From positions 1 through 34,524 of the forward strand of contig CADDZC010000042.1 of assembly GCA_902812365.1 (NCBI GenBank): a DNA stretch of 34,524 nt. The letters are read 5' to 3'. The position numbers and the translations under genes are program-made. The notes below the pieces were generated by a model. That model ran no database searches. It saw only the letters and a list, made by a program, of their open reading frames with translations, and was not told where the DNA came from. This document shows positions 1-7,090 of the stretch, in pieces. The DNA is from Acidobacteriota bacterium. Its GTDB lineage: Bacteria; Acidobacteriota; Terriglobia; UBA7540. Numbering within the stretch: the stretch's first letter is position 1; each line of letters begins with the position of its first letter.

Positions 1-42
1 GAGGAAAGTCAAGTCTGTCAACCGCCATCCTTGGGCTTCGGA

Positions 43-71
43 TTGACAAAATTCCGCAGGCGTCTAACAAT
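43..71 (+). promoter_or_regulatory. sigma70-like promoter of the BlaI-type repressor gene
   Basis: A perfect TTGACA (43-48) is followed, 17 bases later, by AACAAT (66-71, four of six matches to TATAAT). Transcription would start near 78, which would place the ATG at 84 almost at the 5' end of the mRNA. The GTG at 72 lies inside the promoter zone and is therefore an unlikely start. The palindromes found at 2126-2179 have no counterpart here. Confidence 0.5.
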
Positions 72-83
72 GTGGCGAGCGCA

Positions 84-509
84 ATGTCTTTATTACGTCG
101 GCATCCTGGCGGTCGGCAATTACCTACCAACGCCGAACTGCGCATCCTGCGGGCGCTGTGGAAGATCGGCCAAGGCACAGTCGAGGACGTGATCCAACAT
201 CTTCCCTCTGCGGCATCGGCAAACTATAAGACCGTGCAGACGTTTCTGAGGATTATGGAACAAAAGGGGTTCGTGCGCCACGTCGCGCGCGGCCGCGCCT
301 TTGTGTTCGAACCATGCATCAGCCGCGAAGAGGTAGGTCAGTTGACGGTTCGAAACGTGCTCGAGCAGCATTTCAACGGTTCGCGTGCCCAGCTCCTGAT
401 TAACCTGCTAGGAGATGGCCGGATTGAGGAATCCGAGCTGGACGAGTTGGAGGAACTGATCCGTCGGTACCGGGCCCAGCGGACGGTCGACTCCTCGAAG
501 ATGGAATAG
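84..509 (+). CDS. BlaI/MecI/CopY-family transcriptional repressor
   Basis: This 141-residue protein has the winged-helix layout of BlaI/MecI repressors. Helices covering about residues 15-75 include the typical recognition stretch (NYKTVQTFLRIMEQKGFV), a wing with aromatic residues (RAFVFEP), and an acidic helical C-terminal dimerisation tail. Family members bind dyad operators as dimers and are inactivated when a partner M56 membrane protease senses a signal. That partner lies directly downstream (558). I chose the ATG at 84 over the in-frame GTG at 72 because the -10 hexamer overlaps 66-71. No Shine-Dalgarno precedes 84, so the mRNA may be leaderless. Which genes it represses is not shown directly. 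The palindromes at 2126-2179 are the best candidate sites in the window. Confidence 0.88.
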   Translation: MSLLRRHPGGRQLPTNAELRILRALWKIGQGTVEDVIQHLPSAASANYKTVQTFLRIMEQKGFVRHVARGRAFVFEPCISREEVGQLTVRNVLEQHFNGSRAQLLINLLGDGRIEESELDELEELIRRYRAQRTVDSSKME

Positions 510-557
510 TGTAAACTGCAGATTGGCAGTACTGGGTTCGGCTACGGAGCAGAATCT

Positions 558-1442
558 ATGCCTACCTTCGCTGATCTTCCCGCGCTCGCCCTCCTGGCCA
601 GTTATTACGTTCGTATTACCGCTGCATTTGTTGTCTGCTCCTTGATCAGGCGCACCGGCGTCCAGCCTCGGACACGCTTTCTGATCTGGATTTCGTTTCT
701 GACCGGTTCGGGGCTGTACTGGCTAGTTGTCCTCATCGGGAATGTTCGACCCCTCTCGACTCTCGGGAGGGCTGCCACCGCACCGCCGCCAGCGCTGGCA
801 TGGCCGGTTCGGCTGCCGGGCTGGGAGGTTCCCAGGGAGTGGAGCTCCGGGGTCGGTTGGGCCCTCAAAGTTCTGATTGCCAGCTATGCCGTCGGCGTCG
901 CTTTCTTTCTTCTTGGGATGGCCAAGAATCGCATTCAGCTCTGGCTCCTGCTGCGCCGCTCGAGTCCCCCTTCACCCCAAGCCCGCGCCGTGTTCGATCG
1001 GCTGTGCCGAGAACTCCGGGTGAACGGCTGCGGCCTTTACGTGTTACCGGGCCTGACGTCTCCGGGGACCGCTTGCATGTGGCGTCCGCGGATTCTGCTG
1101 CCGGAGTTGCTCGAATCTTATCTGGACACGGCCCAACTGGAAGACGTCCTCACCCATGAATTAGTGCACGTGCGGCATCGGGACTATTTCTGGACCACCG
1201 CCGCCGAGTTGATCCGCTGCCTTGTGTTCTTTCATCCCTCGATCTGGCTGGCCTGCCGAAATCTCAACCGAGAACGAGAACTGGCTTGCGACGCAAGCGT
1301 GCTCCTCCATCGCCACCATCGACGCCGAGAATATGCCGAGTGCCTGACGCGACTGGCCCGTGTGCGGCTTGCCGAGGAGCGAGCCCGCAGCATGGCTGTC
1401 CATATCTTGCCGCTTCCGGTTCGTTCTTGGCTCTGCGGGTGA
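558..1442 (+). CDS. M56-family (BlaR1-like) membrane metallopeptidase, N-terminal part of a frameshifted gene
   Basis: This reading frame encodes 294 residues. Hydrophobic segments lie near residues 5-27, 40-62 and 105-128, followed by a zinc peptidase domain with HELVH at residues 200-204 and the downstream acidic ligand region ERELACD (about 239-245). BlaR1/MecR1 relatives sense envelope signals and inactivate the cognate BlaI repressor, encoded immediately upstream. A Shine-Dalgarno-like GGAG (546-549) precedes the ATG by 8 bases. The frame ends soon after the peptidase domain with a non-family tail (PVRSWLCG). The expected continuation, a Leu/Arg segment and a further membrane helix, is found in the -1 frame from about 1406. 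The intact gene would span 558-2056, so the sequence shows a single-base loss, a sequencing error or a recoding site. The active-site residues are all upstream of the break. Confidence 0.85.
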   Translation: MPTFADLPALALLASYYVRITAAFVVCSLIRRTGVQPRTRFLIWISFLTGSGLYWLVVLIGNVRPLSTLGRAATAPPPALAWPVRLPGWEVPREWSSGVGWALKVLIASYAVGVAFFLLGMAKNRIQLWLLLRRSSPPSPQARAVFDRLCRELRVNGCGLYVLPGLTSPGTACMWRPRILLPELLESYLDTAQLEDVLTHELVHVRHRDYFWTTAAELIRCLVFFHPSIWLACRNLNRERELACDASVLLHRHHRRREYAECLTRLARVRLAEERARSMAVHILPLPVRSWLCG

Positions 1443-2056
1443 GAACGTTGCTCACGGAAAAAGGCCGCGGTTCGCCGTGGAGGCGCGGGGCAGCGATGGC
1501 CGCCCGCGTGGCGGTGCTGGGCGCGTTGGCGGTGTCGTGGCCGGGGCTCAGTCTCCTGCTGCGCTACGCTCCGCTGGCCAGCGTGGCAGCTTCTCCGCCG
1601 AGCGGTCACTCAGCCGGCAAAGCCCACCGGCGCGGCCGCCGCCGCCCCCGCGTCCTCGCCACACGCCAGCCTACCGACGTGCCGGCGGCGATTCGTCGGT
1701 TGCCCTCGAGCCGGATCGATCCCGCTTCTTTTTCCCTTTCCCTGACCGCGCCCGCCCCGGATGTTGCCAATCTTTCCACCCCGGTTAAGAGTTCACTTCA
1801 CCCAGAAATTGATTCCGCGCCGAAAACGGATGCCGCCTCCGTCGCAAGCAACCCCGCATCCGTCGCGCCGCCGATCTATCAAGGCCCAGTCTGGAGCGAA
1901 TCTCCCGTTCTCAGCCGCCCTCCAGCTCCCTTAGCCAAGTGGGGCACCACCGCCATTCGTGTCGCGGCGGCCATAGGGCGTGCCGCCGTCACGGCTGGGG
2001 CCGAGCGCCAGGACCAGGAAGGGGAACATTTTCTGACCTTCCATCTGACCCATTAG
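1406..2056 (+). pseudogene. C-terminal part of the M56 peptidase, in the -1 frame
   Basis: From about 1406 the -1 frame reads ASGSFLALRVRTLL followed by a hydrophobic helix (about AARVAVLGALAVSWPGLSLL). This is what M56 proteins carry after the peptidase domain: a short Leu/Arg segment and the last transmembrane helix. A Pro/Ala/Ser-rich periplasmic tail of about 150 residues runs to the stop at 2056. There is no convincing start codon or ribosome site of its own, so I read it as the displaced 3' part of the gene starting at 558 and not as an independent gene. The tail has no recognisable domain. Confidence 0.6.
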
Positions 2057-2125
2057 GCCAGCCCATACCACCCCTCGCGTAAGGTACGCCGATCGGCCTC
2101 GCTTTCAGCGCCGGCCACACAGAAC

Positions 2126-2143
2126 ATCTTAATCACTTAAGAT
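2126..2143. promoter_or_regulatory. upstream palindromic operator
   Basis: ATCTTAA-tcac-TTAAGAT is a perfect dyad with 7-base arms and a 4-base centre. It lies just upstream of the -35 hexamer at 2149. It shares both arms with the dyad at 2160-2179 but in opposite orientation, its centre being tcac instead of gtga. It resembles a dimeric repressor site. The repressor is not identified. Confidence 0.7.
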
Positions 2144-2148
2144 TTTCC

Positions 2149-2178
2149 TTGACATTCTTAATCTTAAGTGATTAAGAT
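2149..2178 (+). promoter_or_regulatory. promoter of the small secreted protein gene, embedded between operators
   Basis: A perfect TTGACA (2149-2154) and TAAGAT (2173-2178, four of six matches) are separated by 18 bases. The -10 lies wholly inside the downstream palindrome, so repressor binding would be expected to block RNA polymerase. The predicted transcript starts near 2185 and carries a consensus AGGAGG (2221-2226) before the ATG at 2232. Confidence 0.65.
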
Positions 2179-2179
2179 T
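2160..2179. promoter_or_regulatory. downstream palindromic operator overlapping the -10
   Basis: AATCTTAA-gtga-TTAAGATT is a perfect dyad with 8-base arms. Its centre is 35 bp from the centre of the dyad at 2126-2143, a little over three helical turns, so dimers would sit on roughly the same face of the DNA. Read together, 2126-2144 and 2160-2178 form 19-base inverted repeats flanking the -35 box. Confidence 0.7.
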
Positions 2180-2231
2180 GCCTTGCGCCGTTCGCAGTGA
2201 TATCCGAAACGACGCAGTTCAGGAGGTAGTA

Positions 2232-2630
2232 ATGAGAATCCGACTTCCATGGTGGGTAGTTCTAGGTGCAGCGGGAGCCTTCCTCTCTCTTTCCTTTCAA
2301 CGGGTGATCGCCCAACAGAAGACAGGGGGGCCTGATGTGGGACAGCAAGGCGAATTTCAAGGAGAGCATGTCGATACGGGCGCCGCGGCTCTCGATTCGG
2401 GACCTGAAGCAGCCGAACCGGGTGAAGCGCTCGAATCCGCCGAGCTGGGCGAGAATGGCGAAACTCTGAAGACAGAGGATTCAACGCTGAAAAGCCGTGT
2501 GACCAAACCGTCTTCGGGAAACTTGTCGGTAAAGGGGAGCAGGTCTGGCTGGTCCGACCCGGACGTCGACCTCGAGGGAGAGTTCGATTTCCAAGAGATC
2601 TCCGGCCTGGATACACCCCAACTTCGTTGA
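2232..2630 (+). CDS. small acidic secreted protein, unknown function
   Basis: The ATG at 2232 has an excellent Shine-Dalgarno (AGGAGG at 2221-2226). The 132-residue product begins with a signal peptide: basic MRIR, a hydrophobic core to about residue 22, and a likely cleavage after VIA-Q near residue 26. The mature part is low-complexity and strongly acidic, with many Glu/Asp/Gly/Ser residues and no cysteines or recognisable domain. It sits between the M56 protease gene and the TPR-barrel gene, and its promoter lies between two matching palindromes, so it is probably the most tightly repressed gene of the cluster. A long hairpin follows the stop. I do not recognise the family. It could be an export chaperone, a surface component or a ligand for the sensor. 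Confidence 0.7.
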   Translation: MRIRLPWWVVLGAAGAFLSLSFQRVIAQQKTGGPDVGQQGEFQGEHVDTGAAALDSGPEAAEPGEALESAELGENGETLKTEDSTLKSRVTKPSSGNLSVKGSRSGWSDPDVDLEGEFDFQEISGLDTPQLR

Positions 2631-2636
2631 GAACCG

Positions 2637-2671
2637 CCACCGACTTGGCGAGCGGCTCGTCAAGCCGGTGG
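2637..2671 (+). terminator. long stem-loop directly after the secreted protein gene
   Basis: Seven bases after the stop codon the sequence folds as CCACCG-a-CTTG-g-CGAG, loop cgg, CTCG-t-CAAG-c-CGGTGG. That is fourteen Watson-Crick pairs, one G-T wobble and one A-C mismatch around a 3-base loop. No T tract follows, so it could be a Rho-assisted terminator, an mRNA-stabilising 3' end, or an attenuator ahead of the TPR-barrel gene. Confidence 0.5.
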
Positions 2672-2792
2672 GACGGCACAACCCAACCGTACCGCTACAC
2701 GGACTGACACGCCTGAGGTCCGGCAGGGGCTCTGTCTGCGCGGCTTGAGGGCGTTGGTGCGTCCTGGCTGCCGGGAAACTCAGACCACGGCG

Positions 2793-4535
2793 ATGAACAC
2801 CCAAACTGCTCGCCAACGGCTCGAGAGTCGGGCCATCAAAGCCCAGCACGCGGCGGCGCCCGGAGAGCATGGGGGCTGGCGCGGCCGTCAATGGGTTGTC
2901 TTGGCGCCGCTCGCGTTCTTGCAGGCATTGTTCCTCTCAGCCGCAAATTCGCCGAAGCCGCCCCTTCCCGCAACAAGTGACCAGAAAACCTTATCTCAGG
3001 CCGAGGCAGCCGCCACCCAGCACGACTACTCGCGTGCGATCGCACTCTATCAACAGGTAATTAGCGCTCGGCCGGAGAACCCTATCGCCCGGCTGGGCTT
3101 GGCGAAAGCGTACCTTCTTTCCCGGCAATTCAAACTCGCTGTGGCGGCCTACAAATCGGCGCTGCGGCGCGATCCGCGCAACCAGGACGCCCTCATCGGC
3201 CTTGGGGAGGCCTATAACCTGCTGAAAGAATATCCGAGCGCCGAAGGCCCTCTACGGCGTGCTTTGAGCGCAGTCCCGGAGGATGCCAACGCTGCCTGGG
3301 CGCTCAGCCGTACGTATTACTATGAACAGCGGCTGGGGCACGCTCAGCAACTGTTGGAGCGTGTCCTGCGCCGGCATCCCGAGGACTTTCGGCTCTGGGA
3401 ATCGTTGGGGGAAGTCCAGTGGGAACAGGGCCGCCGAGCGGCCGCCCGAGAGAGTTTTCAGCGCGCTCTCCACCTCAACCCTAAAGCGAAACGCTCCGAA
3501 ATTCTACTTCAGAGTCTGGAAGGCAGCCGAACCAACCAGCCGATCCTCAACGTCGTCGGGTTTCACGCTTCCAGTTACTGGATGAATGATGCGGTTGGGA
3601 ACCAGATTCTGTCTTTCCCACAAGCTGTTGATTTCTCGCACGGAAGCCGGTGGCGCAGCCGGTTCGCCAGTGAGTACCGCCGCCTCGCGTTCCGATCCGC
3701 TACCGGGCTGGGCTCCAGCTCGGAGCCGGGCTCGGGTGTGGAAACGGATGCGGCGGCCACCGCGGGCGGTACGCCGGCCCTGGGGATCGCTTCTGTGCGA
3801 AGCACCGTGGAATTCCGGGTTAACGATGACCTCACTCTGATCGGGGGAGGAGGGCTGGCTGATTTTGTCGGGCAAGGCGCGAACCGTCCCCTCTATACCG
3901 CCGGTTTCAGGTTTTCTCCCACGTCGCGGACGCGGTTCTCTTTCCGCTACGGACAAAGCCTCGTCGCGCCCACCGAATTGGCGGCCCGGCGCGCCCTGAC
4001 GCAGAGCGGATGGACCAGCGACTTCCATTACGATCTGCCGGCACTGACCTCTCTCGATCTGACCTACTACCAAAACCGGTATAGCGACTCCAACGTTCTC
4101 CGAGGTGGGAGCGCCGCCGTGCGGCACGTTCTCTGGCGAGGGCCCCTCCAAATCAGCGCGGGATACGACGCCCAAGACCTTTCGTTCGCCCGAATGGATC
4201 TGTTCCACGGCTACTTCAGTCCTAAGCGTTATATCGCCAGCAGCGGGCTACTGAATCTGCAAGGGCGCAAGGGCCGGCTGCACATCGATGACGATTTCGA
4301 CATCGGCCAGGAGGCTTACACCCGCCTGGTGCTACGTCCGCTTTTTTCGCGGGCGCTCGTCGCCGAGCGGAGCGCGAATCCGCTTTTCATCGCCCGGATC
4401 CGGAACTCCTACGACCTCAATTCGCGCTGGTCCGCGGAAGCTTCCTTCCTGTTTTACCGCTCCTCGCTGAACAGCGGCACCGGAGCTTATCGAGCTTATG
4501 GATTCCTTTTTGGTCTGACCCGGCGCTTTCCCTGA
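2793..4535 (+). CDS. TPR protein with probable C-terminal outer-membrane beta-barrel
   Basis: Numbered from the ATG at 2793, the product has 580 residues. An N-terminal cytoplasmic-like stretch precedes a hydrophobic segment at about 33-50, likely an uncleaved anchor or a late signal peptide. About five tandem tetratricopeptide repeats cover residues 65-235, with the usual W/L-G-Y-A-F-A-P spacing. From about residue 250 to the end the chain alternates polar and aromatic/hydrophobic residues in short strands and ends in an aromatic-rich strand (YGFLFGLTRRFP), as outer-membrane barrels do. The architecture recalls the TPR-plus-barrel exporters of exopolysaccharide systems such as BcsC and PgaA, but sequence identity to them is not claimed. 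The glycosyltransferase gene follows 23 bases downstream. An in-frame TTG at 2745 would add 16 residues with no better ribosome site. Confidence 0.7.
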   Translation: MNTQTARQRLESRAIKAQHAAAPGEHGGWRGRQWVVLAPLAFLQALFLSAANSPKPPLPATSDQKTLSQAEAAATQHDYSRAIALYQQVISARPENPIARLGLAKAYLLSRQFKLAVAAYKSALRRDPRNQDALIGLGEAYNLLKEYPSAEGPLRRALSAVPEDANAAWALSRTYYYEQRLGHAQQLLERVLRRHPEDFRLWESLGEVQWEQGRRAAARESFQRALHLNPKAKRSEILLQSLEGSRTNQPILNVVGFHASSYWMNDAVGNQILSFPQAVDFSHGSRWRSRFASEYRRLAFRSATGLGSSSEPGSGVETDAAATAGGTPALGIASVRSTVEFRVNDDLTLIGGGGLADFVGQGANRPLYTAGFRFSPTSRTRFSFRYGQSLVAPTELAARRALTQSGWTSDFHYDLPALTSLDLTYYQNRYSDSNVLRGGSAAVRHVLWRGPLQISAGYDAQDLSFARMDLFHGYFSPKRYIASSGLLNLQGRKGRLHIDDDFDIGQEAYTRLVLRPLFSRALVAERSANPLFIARIRNSYDLNSRWSAEASFLFYRSSLNSGTGAYRAYGFLFGLTRRFP

Positions 4536-4558
4536 CGCCGGATGACGGAGCTCTGCGC

Positions 4559-5752
4559 ATGGATGGGTGGTGCCAAGGCGACGTCACTCATAATTGTCCC
4601 CAAGGCTGGGCGCGCCAAGTCGCGGCGGCGGGACACTCGCCTTTGAAGATACTGATCTTGACTCTGTCGCATGGCGGCGGACACGAACGCCTGGCGCGGG
4701 TGTTGCGGGCAGCTATCCTGGACATTCAGCCCAACGCCCTCGTGGAGGTTGTCCACGCGCTGGATCACTGCGCATCCTGGTTTCGTGCCTACTACGACTC
4801 CTACCGAATTCCATTAAAGTACTGGCCCGGCCTTTGGGATCGAATTGAAAGCTTCCAGCATAGCGCGGCCAGCACGGGTCCGGTTTGGCTGTATCGGCGC
4901 GGCGCGCGACCGTTCTTCCAATACCTTCGCGAGTGCGGCCCCGACGTGGTGATCGCCACCGAGGTCGGCCTGTGCGAGTTAGCGGCTCTTTGCAAACGGG
5001 ATCGTCACGCCCCTTTCCGCCTGATCGCGGCCCCGGCGCTAGACGTCGATCGAGCCTGGGTGCAGCCCGAGGTCGACCTCTACGTCAGTGCGCCCGGCGA
5101 GGCGGCGGCGCAATTGCTCGCAGCCGGGGCGCCACAGGCCAAAATCGTCGACTGCGGAGTGCCCGTCGATCCCGTCTTCGGATTGCAACGGAATCTCCGA
5201 TCCGTCCGCATCCAACTCGGGATCGATCCTGATCAGCCCCTGTTATTGGTCTTATTCGGCGGCGCCGGGCACGGACGAGTATCACCCATCCTGCCGGAGC
5301 TGAAAAAGCTCCCAGGTCCGCTCCAGGTCACCTTTATCACCGGGGCTAACCCGCGCCTGCAAAAGACGCTGGAGCGCCAATGCCACCGCGAGCCGCGCTG
5401 GCGGGTGTTTGGCTGGATCAATAATATCCACGATTGGATGGCGGCGGCAGACCTGCTGCTTACGAAGCCTGGAGAGACCACGGTCTGCGAAGCCATGGTG
5501 TCCGGCCTGCCCATTCTGGCCTTTGGGCCGCTTCCGGGCGGGGAGCGCCGACTTTGCGATTTGATCGAGAGGTGGAGGATTGGCTGTTGGGTGGAGCGCC
5601 CACAGCACCTCGCGCCTCTCGTTTCTCGCTTGCTGGCTTCTCCCGCTGAGCGCTCGTGCCTGCGGGAGCGAGCTTTGGCGCTGGCCCGCCGCGACGCGGC
5701 CCACGAAGCGGCCGCCGCCATCTTGACCTGGGGGTACGGCTCGGCCCGTTAG
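4559..5752 (+). CDS. MGDG-synthase-like (GT28) lipid glycosyltransferase
   Basis: This 397-residue protein has the two-domain GT-B fold signature of the monogalactosyldiacylglycerol/processive diacylglycerol glycosyltransferase family. The N-terminal acceptor domain starts with the glycine-rich ILTLSHGGGHERLARVL (about residues 32-48). The C-terminal donor domain has FGGAGHGR (about 234) and the signature VFGWINNIHDWMAAADLLLT followed by KPGETTVCEAM and LPGGE. Family members transfer galactose, glucose or GlcNAc from a UDP-sugar to diacylglycerol or related lipids on the inner membrane face. The donor and acceptor here cannot be read from sequence. The ATG at 4559 is 23 bases after the TPR-barrel stop, suggesting co-transcription. 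A TTG at 4643, just before the conserved strand, is an alternative start. Confidence 0.8.
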   Translation: MDGWCQGDVTHNCPQGWARQVAAAGHSPLKILILTLSHGGGHERLARVLRAAILDIQPNALVEVVHALDHCASWFRAYYDSYRIPLKYWPGLWDRIESFQHSAASTGPVWLYRRGARPFFQYLRECGPDVVIATEVGLCELAALCKRDRHAPFRLIAAPALDVDRAWVQPEVDLYVSAPGEAAAQLLAAGAPQAKIVDCGVPVDPVFGLQRNLRSVRIQLGIDPDQPLLLVLFGGAGHGRVSPILPELKKLPGPLQVTFITGANPRLQKTLERQCHREPRWRVFGWINNIHDWMAAADLLLTKPGETTVCEAMVSGLPILAFGPLPGGERRLCDLIERWRIGCWVERPQHLAPLVSRLLASPAERSCLRERALALARRDAAHEAAAAILTWGYGSAR

Positions 5753-5781
5753 CCCCTTCACAAACCGGCGGGGGGAGCGCT

Positions 5782-5798
5782 TGATGTAGCCTACATCA
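5782..5798. promoter_or_regulatory. perfect 17-base palindrome upstream of a promoter
   Basis: TGATGTAG-c-CTACATCA is an inverted repeat with 8-base arms around a single central base. It ends 11 bases before the TTGACA at 5810. The position suits an activator or an upstream operator. Its TGTA/TACA halves resemble, in reversed order, the dyads used by BlaI-type repressors, but I cannot assign a factor. Confidence 0.55.
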
Positions 5799-5809
5799 CG
5801 GGCTTTGTG

Positions 5810-5837
5810 TTGACAAGCTGGGTCCTCGCGGTATCAT
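5810..5837 (+). promoter_or_regulatory. strong sigma70-like promoter giving a leaderless mRNA
   Basis: TTGACA (5810-5815) and TATCAT (5832-5837) are separated by 16 bases. The start codon of the next gene is at 5844, seven bases after the -10, exactly where transcription should begin. There is no room for a Shine-Dalgarno. Confidence 0.7.
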
Positions 5838-5843
5838 CTGCTT

Positions 5844-7088
5844 ATGGCTCCAGCCCACGCTCCCGAGGAGAGCGCCCGCGACCGCCCTTGCCCAAAGTGC
5901 GGCCGGCTGATCCCGCGCGGGAGTCTCGAGTGCCCGCGTTGCCTGCCGGGTGCTCTGCCCCGGCCGCACGACGTCGAAGCCGTGCTGCTCGGCAGCCTTC
6001 TGATCCTCGGGCTGCTGTTCGCGGTGACCGGCTTCGCTACCCGCCTCTATCACGCTCAACAAAAAGCTATAGCCCAGCACTGGTTTGCGAAAGGCCAGCA
6101 GGAGTTGCGGGCGGGCCATGCCGACCGCGCAGTGGTGGACTTCCGCACGGCGCTCGTCTATCAGCGGGACAACAGCCAGATTGAGTTGCGGCTGGCCCAA
6201 GCGCTCGCGACCGCAAACCGCACCGACGAGGCGCGCTCGTACCTGGAAGACTTGCGCAGCCGCGAGCCGGAAAACGGTCCGGTCAACCTTGAGCTCGGGC
6301 GTCTGGCGGCCCGCCAAGGCGACCTCCGCGCGGCTCTAACTTATTATCGCAGCGCGATTTACGGGGATTGGGCGGGCCAGGACGCAGCGCCCGAGCGGCG
6401 GGCCGCGCGCCTGGAATTGTACCATTTTCTGATGTCCCACGGCGCCACGGCCGAAGCTCAGGCGGAGTTGATGACCCTCGCCGCTACGCTCCCGCCCGAC
6501 CCCAACCTGCACGCCCAAGTCGGCCAGCTCTTCCTCGACGCCGGTGAAAATGATCAGGCGCTCAAGGAGTTTCAATCCGCCTTGCAAGAGGACCGGCACA
6601 ACCTTCGGGCCCTGGTCGGGGCCGGTGAAGCCGAATTCCGGCTGGGGCGGTATTCGCCGGCGCGCGCGTATTGGGAGCGGGCGCTTTCTTACGGGCCCCG
6701 GAACCCCGAGATCGTGCGGCGGTTCCAGATAGCCAACGCCGTCCTGAGCCTGGACCCGTATGCGCCCGGCCTGCCGGCCGCCGTGCGCGGGCATCGGGTG
6801 GCGGAAGCATTTCGCCTGGCGATGGCCCGTCTCACCAAGTGCGCTCGGGCGCGCGGCGAATCACTGGGCGGGCCTGAGAAGGGCACCCCGCTCGAAAGCC
6901 TTTACGGGCGCGGCGCCAGACTCCGCCCCCGGGCCAAGGAGGCCGCATTGCGGCGGGATCCGGACCTGATCACGGCGGTCATGGACTGGGTGGCCGACGT
7001 CGAGACCCTGACCGCGTCCTATTGCGGCCCGGCGCAGGGGCTCGATGAGGCCCTGGTGCTGGTTGTCCGCGAGCACGGAGGAGCCTAA
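5844..7088 (+). CDS. zinc-ribbon and TPR membrane protein
   Basis: This 414-residue protein begins with a zinc ribbon of two CPxC knuckles (Cys16/Cys19 and Cys30/Cys33). A single transmembrane helix follows (about residues 46-66), and then several tetratricopeptide-like helical repeats (about 75-285). The C-terminal 120 residues are Ala/Arg-rich without a clear domain. The topology implies a cytoplasmic zinc ribbon and an extracytoplasmic TPR scaffold. The function is unknown; such proteins usually organise envelope complexes. The ClC gene starts 3 bases after the stop, so the two are co-transcribed. The start codon coincides with the predicted transcription start (leaderless), and a perfect palindrome lies upstream at 5782. 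Confidence 0.75.
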   Translation: MAPAHAPEESARDRPCPKCGRLIPRGSLECPRCLPGALPRPHDVEAVLLGSLLILGLLFAVTGFATRLYHAQQKAIAQHWFAKGQQELRAGHADRAVVDFRTALVYQRDNSQIELRLAQALATANRTDEARSYLEDLRSREPENGPVNLELGRLAARQGDLRAALTYYRSAIYGDWAGQDAAPERRAARLELYHFLMSHGATAEAQAELMTLAATLPPDPNLHAQVGQLFLDAGENDQALKEFQSALQEDRHNLRALVGAGEAEFRLGRYSPARAYWERALSYGPRNPEIVRRFQIANAVLSLDPYAPGLPAAVRGHRVAEAFRLAMARLTKCARARGESLGGPEKGTPLESLYGRGARLRPRAKEAALRRDPDLITAVMDWVADVETLTASYCGPAQGLDEALVLVVREHGGA

Positions 7089-7090
7089 GC

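Noticed and set aside
72-83. GTG at 72 as the BlaI start
   Set aside because: It overlaps the predicted -10 and transcription start; ATG 84 fits better.
3504-4208. 234-codon minus-strand frame inside the TPR-barrel gene
   Set aside because: No family features; the plus-strand TPR pattern explains the region.
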